Shown here: one piece after another, positions 7,395 through 14,000 of the stretch | How the letters are laid out: each line of letters begins with the position of its first letter | Numbering within the stretch: the stretch's first letter is position 1 | From: Betaproteobacteria bacterium TMED156 | GTDB taxonomy: Bacteria > Pseudomonadota > Gammaproteobacteria > Burkholderiales > Burkholderiaceae_A | Assembly: GCA_002171155.1 (NCBI GenBank) | Contig: NHHF01000006.1 | Span: forward strand, 1-17,497 | Reading direction: 5' to 3' | DNA length: 17,497 bases | Made by a program: the position numbers and the translations under genes | Notes under the pieces: generated by a model | Databases searched by the model: none | What the model was told of the DNA's origin: nothing | Seen by the model: only the letters and a program-made list of their open reading frames with translations

Positions 7395-8546
7395 TTAAAT
7401 AATCACCAATTCGGCTCTTAAACTGCCTGAACTTTTAAGTGCCTCAACAATTGCAATTAAAGATGATGGGGTTGCTCCAACTTGGTTTACAGCATCAACA
7501 ATTTGTCTAAGATCTACGCCAGGTTGGAATAAAAACATCGGCTTGTTGGGCTCTGCAACTTCAATATCAGCATTTTGAACTCCCACCGTTTCCCCCTGAG
7601 AGAAAGGTAAAGGCTGACTAACCTCGTTAGTTGCAGCAACTGTTACAGAAATTGTTCCATGTGAGACTGCCGCAGCTGTTACTTTAACTTGTCTGCTTAT
7701 CACAACAGTCCCGGTTCTTGAGTTAATTACAATTCTTGCAGGAGGTTCAGCAGGCACCACATCCAAATTTTCAACCATACTCATAAATGACACTCTTTGA
7801 GTTGTATCCTCTGGAGCCTCAACAACAATTGTTACAGGGTCTAATGCCTGAGCTACACCGTCCCCAAAAGTCTCATTGATTTTGTTCACGATTGCAGTTG
7901 TGGTTGAAAAATCACTCTCTCTGACGTTCATAACAACGTAATCAGTTTTATCAAACGGCGTAAGGACTTCTCTTTCAACAATTGCCCCATTGGGAATCCT
8001 ACCTGATGTTGGAACTCCAACTACCACTTTAGAGCCTGCACCAGCAGCATCAATACCTGTGGCAGTTAACGGCCCTTGAGCTAAAGCATATACCTCACCG
8101 TTAGCTCCACGCATACTGGTTAACAAGAGGCTTCCACCCCTTAAATTTGTTGCCTTACCGATTGCCGAGACGCTAACATCGATTCTCTGACCTGGCTTAG
8201 TAAAACCAGGAAGCTCTGCAGTAACCATAACTGCTGCCACATTTTTTAAGTCTAATCTACCGGTTGCAGCATTAGCGGTTTCAAAATCAGATAATTGGCC
8301 GGTTATACTGACCCCCATCTTACCCAAAATTGCACTCAAACTCTGCGTAGTAAAAAAAATGCTGGCTCCGTCTCCTGTTCCTTGTAGTCCTACAACCAAA
8401 CCATACCCAATAAGCTGATTAGCTCTTGCACTCGCAGGAGTTGCAAGATCCTTGATCCTGTCTGCATTAGCCTTCGGAACCACACCTAAAGACATAAACA
8501 AACTCAAAAGTAAAAGTCTTAAACAAAACAATTTACACTTTTTCAT
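7395..8546 (-). CDS. flgI: FlgI, flagellar P-ring protein precursor
   Basis: FlgI forms the P-ring, a bushing around the rod in the peptidoglycan layer. I start it at the ATG at 8546 (383 aa; E. coli about 365). From there a textbook Sec signal peptide follows: MKKCK, a Leu-rich core, and cleavage after Ala-Asn-Ala at residue 28, giving a mature start of DRIKDLATPA. The conserved block ANQLIGYGLVVGLQGTGDG comes next, and MFLFQPGVDLRQIVDAVNQV is near the C-terminus. The same frame is open for 33 more codons to an ATG at 8645, but that start would bury the signal peptide. The mature part has no cysteine, whereas E. coli FlgI has a DsbA/DsbB-dependent disulfide. The gene abuts flgJ and follows flgH after 130 bp. 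Confidence 0.95.
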   Translation of the reverse strand: MKKCKLFCLRLLLLSLFMSLGVVPKANADRIKDLATPASARANQLIGYGLVVGLQGTGDGASIFFTTQSLSAILGKMGVSITGQLSDFETANAATGRLDLKNVAAVMVTAELPGFTKPGQRIDVSVSAIGKATNLRGGSLLLTSMRGANGEVYALAQGPLTATGIDAAGAGSKVVVGVPTSGRIPNGAIVEREVLTPFDKTDYVVMNVRESDFSTTTAIVNKINETFGDGVAQALDPVTIVVEAPEDTTQRVSFMSMVENLDVVPAEPPARIVINSRTGTVVISRQVKVTAAAVSHGTISVTVAATNEVSQPLPFSQGETVGVQNADIEVAEPNKPMFLFQPGVDLRQIVDAVNQVGATPSSLIAIVEALKSSGSLRAELVII

Positions 8547-8676
8547 ATTTATTCTTTTTAAATGTAAAAGCGAAAAAAAACTTAAGTTTTTTTTGAATAA
8601 AATTTTTGTGTGTGCAGCTCCGTATTTTTTACTCAATAACAACATAATTAATTAATTCCCTAATCTTTTAAAATTA
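8547..8676 (-). other. flgH-flgI leader, the longest gap in the cluster
   Basis: These 130 bp are the largest non-coding stretch here. They hold the perfect palindrome at 8573-8594, a possible in-frame 33-codon extension of flgI, and an AGGGA about 11 bases before the upstream ATG at 8645. I found no convincing promoter boxes. The gap may act as an mRNA processing or translational control region between flgH and flgI, but nothing here proves this. Confidence 0.45.
8573..8594. repeat. Perfect 22-bp palindrome (A8-CTTAAG-T8)
   Basis: Eight A, then CTTAAG, then eight T form a perfect self-complementary 22-mer 26 bp upstream of the chosen flgI start. It reads the same on both strands. As RNA it could fold into a hairpin of A-U pairs with little GC content, like a weak bidirectional terminator or an mRNA stabilising or processing site. 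As DNA it could be a protein site or a bent A-tract. In an AT-rich genome part of it could be chance. Confidence 0.7.
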
Positions 8677-9375
8677 TTAAAATGGCCAAAACTGAAGTAA
8701 TAAAGTTGTCCCCCATGGAACCCGATTAGCTGATGCAAGTTCTCCGCTTCCGATGTAAGAAATTTGAGCATTAGCTAACCTTCTAGAGAAAACAGTTCCA
8801 TTTGGCGCAATATCTTCTGTCCTGACAATTCCAGCTACTCTTATAACTTCGCTACCTTCAGATAATTCTAGTTTTTTTTCTCCTCTAACAATTAAATTGC
8901 CGTTTGGAAGAATTTGTGCGACTGTTACTGCAATTTGTCCTTGAAGAGTTGCCTCTTGATCTGCAGTTCCTGAACCTTCACTTCCGATGTTGGAGCCGTC
9001 CAAATCAAGACCTCCTAGGTTGTTTTTAATGATAGGAAGTTTTCTTAACGCCCCTGCAGCAACTTCGTTGGTTGTTTCTCTGCTTACGTCAGTATTTTGT
9101 GTTCTTTCAGCTTGAACTTCCTCATCTAAAATTACTACAACAATATCTCCAACTTTGAAGTCCGTCTTTCTACCAAACCAACTATCACTCATGCCACCGT
9201 CATATAAAGAACCTGTTACAGGCTTAACTTCTTGGTCAACTGTTGGAAAAACTGCAGCATAATCTGGATCTGGTAGTACTTTCAGTTTTGATGAAGTTGC
9301 ACATGAACATAAAAACAGGACAGAACAAACAATTACAAAGTAAATAAAAGATCTTTTGATATTTAAAATTTTCAT
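8677..9375 (-). CDS. flgH: FlgH, flagellar L-ring lipoprotein
   Basis: FlgH forms the L-ring, the outer-membrane bushing around the rod. The N-terminus is a lipoprotein signal: basic MKILNIKR, a hydrophobic stretch, and a lipobox L-C-S-C whose Cys25 should be lipidated. The family core is present: GSLYDGGMSDSWFGRKTDFK at about 55-74, DIVVVILDEEVQAERTQNT, LPNGNLIVRGEKKLELSEGS, and VRTEDIAPNGTVFSRRLANA. The C-terminus SANRVPWGTTLLLQFWPF is typical. At 232 aa it has normal length. It starts 11 bp after flgG with only a weak GGA ribosome site. It works with FlgI, the next gene. Confidence 0.97.
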   Translation of the reverse strand: MKILNIKRSFIYFVIVCSVLFLCSCATSSKLKVLPDPDYAAVFPTVDQEVKPVTGSLYDGGMSDSWFGRKTDFKVGDIVVVILDEEVQAERTQNTDVSRETTNEVAAGALRKLPIIKNNLGGLDLDGSNIGSEGSGTADQEATLQGQIAVTVAQILPNGNLIVRGEKKLELSEGSEVIRVAGIVRTEDIAPNGTVFSRRLANAQISYIGSGELASANRVPWGTTLLLQFWPF

Positions 9376-9386
9376 TGAAAATCCAT

Positions 9387-10172
9387 TTATAAATTATTAT
9401 TTAAGAAACGCAACATGCCGTCAGTCGCAGATATTGATTTTGAATTTACTTCATAAGCTCTTTGAGTTTCGATCATGTTAACCATTTCTTCTACAACGTT
9501 TACATTTGAAGCCTCTAACGTTCCTTGTCTAATGATTCCAGCACCTTCCAAACCGGGGTTTAAAACGGTTGGAACTCCACTAGCAACTGTTTCCTTATAG
9601 AGATTCGAACCAATTGGCTGTAAACCTGCATTATTTAAGAAACGAGAGACTTGTATCTGACCCAAAACCTGCTGGCCCTGTCCTGCGAATAATTCAACTG
9701 AAACAATACCATCTCGCCCTATGGTTACACTTGATGTGTTTGGGGGAAGTGTTATAACTGGTTGCAATAAATCACCATTAACAGTGACTAACTGTCCAAT
9801 GTTTGAAAGTTTAAAACCACCATCTCTTGTATACGCGATCGTTCCATCTTGTTGGGCTATCTGAAAAAAACCATCTCCATCTATTGCTAAATCTAACGCA
9901 TTTTCTGTTGTGATAATATTTCCTTGTATATGAATTTTTTCGTTAGCAAGCACTCTTGTTCCAGTTCCCAGCAGAAGTCCAATTGGAGCCTGAGTATCTG
10001 CTCCGGTTTGACCACCAGCTTGTCTTATATTTTGATAAAGTAAATCTTCGAAAACAGCTCTTTCTCTTTTGAAACCAGTTGTGGACACATTGGCTAAATT
10101 GTTAGAAATGACACCCATACGTTTTTGTTGAGCATCCAAACCAGTTTTCGATATCCATAGTGAAGCGTCCAT
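9387..10172 (-). CDS. flgG: FlgG, distal rod protein
   Basis: FlgG builds the distal rod that crosses the periplasm through the P- and L-rings and carries the hook. At 261 aa it has family-typical length. The rod motif VISNNLANVSTTGFKRERAV lies at 21-40. YQNIRQAGGQTGAD at 46-59 corresponds to the FlgG-specific stretch that keeps the rod straight in Salmonella. LDLAIDGDGFF is at 93-103, and the C-terminal motif EEMVNMIETQRAYEVNSKSI is at about 228-247. AAAGGAT precedes the ATG at good spacing; the gap to flgF is 26 bp. Its normal size contrasts with the giant hook protein encoded two genes upstream. Confidence 0.98.
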   Translation of the reverse strand: MDASLWISKTGLDAQQKRMGVISNNLANVSTTGFKRERAVFEDLLYQNIRQAGGQTGADTQAPIGLLLGTGTRVLANEKIHIQGNIITTENALDLAIDGDGFFQIAQQDGTIAYTRDGGFKLSNIGQLVTVNGDLLQPVITLPPNTSSVTIGRDGIVSVELFAGQGQQVLGQIQVSRFLNNAGLQPIGSNLYKETVASGVPTVLNPGLEGAGIIRQGTLEASNVNVVEEMVNMIETQRAYEVNSKSISATDGMLRFLNNNL

Positions 10173-10198
10173 CTTGTTATCCTTTAAGTATTTATTTT

Positions 10199-10969
10199 TT
10201 AACCAGGTTTCATCATTGTGTTGCCCGATTCATCGATCGTTTTTGCTTCTTTGATAAAACGAATTTGTTCCTCAAAATCTCTTTGATGCTCAATTAGCGC
10301 TATCATTGCCCTAATAGGATTTACATTACTCCCCTCTAAAACACCTGGTGTGATTGAAGGCACGGTTTCACCACTTTCAAAATCTCCATTTGCTGCTACA
10401 GCTTCACCAATGGCTTTAAAAAGAGCATCCTCTCTCCTAACAAGAAATGCATCCTTAGCTTCTCTGATCAAAATTTGAGCAATAGGAACTGGGGGAACAA
10501 CTCCAACAGCATCTGTATCAGTAGCAGTAACATTACCATCCCTAGTAATTTCAATTTTGAAACCAAGTGGAACACTTATAGGCTCGTTATCTTCACTTAA
10601 TATGATATGACCCTGACCGTTTTCTAAAATACCGCTATTGTTAACTCTAAGGTCACCTCTTCTTGTAAATGCTAATTCACCATTTGGTGCTTGTACTCCC
10701 ATAACTGTTTTGTTATCCATTGCAATGTCGAGGGCTTTATTCGTGACCATTCTTGGACCAGGGGCTAGATTTATTTGATCAGTTGTTCTAGCTTGAGGTT
10801 GAATTCTTGTATCATAACCATCACCTCTGGTTTTTATTGAGATAAGTGCCTGATCAAAGCTTTTTTTAAAACCTACTGTTGATACATTTGCAAGATCGTT
10901 CGATTGCGCCTGTCTTTGAGCTCTTCGCTCAGTTATACCAGCTAGTGATGTGTAAATAAGTCTATCCAT
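10199..10969 (-). CDS. flgF: FlgF, proximal rod protein
   Basis: FlgF is one of the rod proteins below FlgG, exported by the flagellar type III system. The N-terminal motif QSNDLANVSTVGFKKSF lies at about 22-38, DIAMDNKTVMGVQAPNGELAFTRRGDLRVN around 85-115, and the C-terminal coil NPIRAMIALIEHQRDFEEQI at about 217-236. Its length of 256 aa is normal. The L-A-G-I-T-E-R-R start resembles FlgF rather than FlgG. AAGAG about nine bases upstream serves as a modest ribosome site. The gene is 31 bp after flgE and has no cysteine. Confidence 0.96.
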   Translation of the reverse strand: MDRLIYTSLAGITERRAQRQAQSNDLANVSTVGFKKSFDQALISIKTRGDGYDTRIQPQARTTDQINLAPGPRMVTNKALDIAMDNKTVMGVQAPNGELAFTRRGDLRVNNSGILENGQGHIILSEDNEPISVPLGFKIEITRDGNVTATDTDAVGVVPPVPIAQILIREAKDAFLVRREDALFKAIGEAVAANGDFESGETVPSITPGVLEGSNVNPIRAMIALIEHQRDFEEQIRFIKEAKTIDESGNTMMKPG

Positions 10970-11000
10970 ATTTTTAAACTCTTAATTTTATAAATTCCTT

Positions 11001-14000
11001 TTATCGAATGTTGATAATCGCCTGCGTTAAAGTATTATTTGTTTCAATTGCTTTTGCATTAGCCTGGAAATTTCTTTGGTTAGTGATTAACTCAATCAAT
11101 TCCTTTGTCAAATCTACATTCGCTCTTTCTCTAGCACCAGCACGAACCGTGCCAAATCCAGCAGTTCCAGCTTCACCCAATGTCACCGAACCTGACTTGG
11201 AAGTTGAAAAATAACTTGCATCACCTATTTGACGAAGTCCCGTGGGATTAGCAAAGTTAGCAATAACAACTTTTGCCAGATTTTTCTGACTACCATTGGA
11301 GTAGTTAGCACTAACCAACCCGTCGTCACCAATATCAAGGCCAATCAAATCTCCTTCCGGCCTTCCGTTTTGATCTTGCGCCAATACAGAAAAGGGATTT
11401 GAGAATTGAGTTGAACCAGCGTAATCAACTGCAAATTGTAACGTTGCACCTGAATCTCCAATTGTTGTGCTTTTAAATTCAATCGCAGATAGCGGTGAAG
11501 ATAAGTTACCAGCGGTATCAAAAGTCAACTCACCTTTGTCAAAAAATATTGGTGAAAATAAGTCTCTTGTTTCTTCCTCTGAAAAATCTCCTGGATTTGA
11601 GGTTTCCAACCCGTCCCTGTCAACATAGAGTGGAAAACCCTCATCGTCAGTTGCCTGAGGCGGTTCAATCCATTCTGTAGTGGATCCTTTGGAACTCTCC
11701 AAGTCAGACAAACCCCAAATTCCTGGACCACTTACTTTTAAGAAAGACGCATCACCCGTTGTTCCAGTCGTAAATTCAAAGAATCTAGTGCCATTTACAG
11801 GATTGGTCTTAACTAAGACCGAGACTCCATTTACTGTCCTGCCAAAATCATCTGCTAATGAATTCACTCTTTTCTCTAAAAGCGCTCTAAATTCCTCAAT
11901 GTTGTAATCTGGTTTGTTAGGCATCTTTATCAAACCTGTCACATTATCGACAGTTACCACAAATGTGTCATTTCTTGGATCAACTGCAAACTTGTTATCA
12001 AGATTGATACCAATTGCTGTACCTGTTAATACAGCTGGCGTGGAAGCTATTCCCCTAAGAGGTACATTCGAAGATTCAACTACTGGAGTAGGTCCAACAG
12101 CTGCAGGCTCAACTAAGTCAGCTCTGGCGGTTTCAAAACCAAAAATTAAGTTAGATAATGGAGTTGCATCACTAATCTTAACTGTTGATGCATCTCCGGT
12201 AGTTCCTGAAGATACATTGAATGTCTTAGTAGTATCATCAAAATCAACTTTGATTCCAAACCTTTGGTCAGATGCATTTCTGATTTCATTTCCATTCGGA
12301 TAAAATCCAGTTCCGTATAAGTCAGTATCAGCGTCGACAGCAGTCGGCTGTAATCCCAATCCGAACAATACATTTTCAGTAGCAACTTGCGCAGACTGTA
12401 AACTTACCTGATCATTCTGGGCTGACCCAAATGTAAATCCTCCATCAACCTCATCGTAGCCAACCTTAAGATTTAAAAATCTATTCTCTCTAGAAATTGC
12501 AGCGGAACTATTTATATCACTTGTTCCCGACGTATCTGTAACAAAATTTTGAACAGTTGACAGTGTAGATGTAGCAAGAGCAGCATTAGTACTTGATAAA
12601 GTCACAAGAGTATTTGCTTCGTTATCTGCTAATGCCTTTGCATCACGAATGGCCTGTAGCACTGATGTACTTGTAGAGTCTCTTTTTGAGTAAGCCTCAA
12701 CAGCAGCTCTTTGAAGACCCGTTCCGTTATTAAGAACCGATAAATATACTGATAAGCCAGTAGCAGATGATTTTTCAGATTCACTAGTTGCTGCTGCTAA
12801 AATTGTTGCAACACTGGAAAAGTAGGCATTTCCTGTATTTTGACTTGCCGCAGCAGCTGTTACCGCAGCTAGAACATCGGCTTTGTCACCTTTATTCTCT
12901 AATGCAAGCCTTGCTGCAACTTGAATTGGAGCTATTGATTCCGCAACCTGCCTAGCAAAATCTCTTTCAGTTAGATCAGCCGTGTTAAAATAGTCTTGTA
13001 CTTGGTTAACGGTCATTGTAATACCAGAAGCCTCTGTATCTACCAATGTGAATAAATCAATGTCACCATCATCTAGTACAAAATTCATTACAACAGAACC
13101 TGCAGGGGCAGCAGTTGCTGATATATCTGCATCTGGATACCTATCACTTAAAGCTGTTGCCATAAAAGTTGCAACTTGTGCAGCTGTTTCAATGGAAGTT
13201 TGTTCTGCATTCGGAGCAACAGTTACTTCAGATCCACCTATTGTAACCTTTTTACCAACTGTTATTGGATTAGCAGGAGCAGTGAAAGTTAATGTTTGAA
13301 TTTCTGGTTTTGTAACCTGGTAACTCTGTATCTGAGCAGAGTTAACTGTCAAATTAACACCATCAGAAATTGTGGAATTCAATGGGTTTTTATTTTCATC
13401 TGCTGTTAAAAATTGTACTGTAAAAGTGCCATCGTCATTATCAAGAATTTGTCTTTTTGCAGTCGCTGAGTCAGGGTAAGTCGGGGTACTAAATGAGGCG
13501 GCTTTGTACTCCTGCGTTGTATAAATAGTGTCAGCTGCTGCTCCCTCGGCACCACCATTTGTTCCGACTGCAGCACTTGATTGGTCTTTAATTGAAACAT
13601 CTCCAACGGTCGTTTCTGTAGTTAAAAATTTAAATTGAAGTTTTCCATTCCCTAAATCAACTATTTGTCTCAACTCATTTCCGTCAGAATCGTTTTTTGT
13701 TTTTTTAAATGCAGGAACTTCTTCAGCTAAATCTGCTTCAATAATCCGGTCAGTAACTAATCTCGCCAATGCTGTAGCAGAAATATCTGCACTGTAACCT
13801 GTAATGGAAACTGATCCGCCTGTATTTAAACTTGTAGTGGGCAAAGTAAAAGTTAGTGTAGTTTGAGCCAAACTAGTGCCCACAGCAGTTAAAGTTGTAA
13901 GGTCTATTTGTTGAGCTTTAGCGATTCCAACCTCTTCATAATTCCCTGTTGCCACCAATGCATCTATACTTGCTCGAGCAACACTTGTAGCACTCTGATT

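Noticed and set aside
11914..12303. 129-codon plus-strand open frame, plus several shorter ones across flgE and flgK
   Set aside because: They are antisense shadows of confidently identified FlgE and FlgK. Their residues simply reflect the complementary codons.
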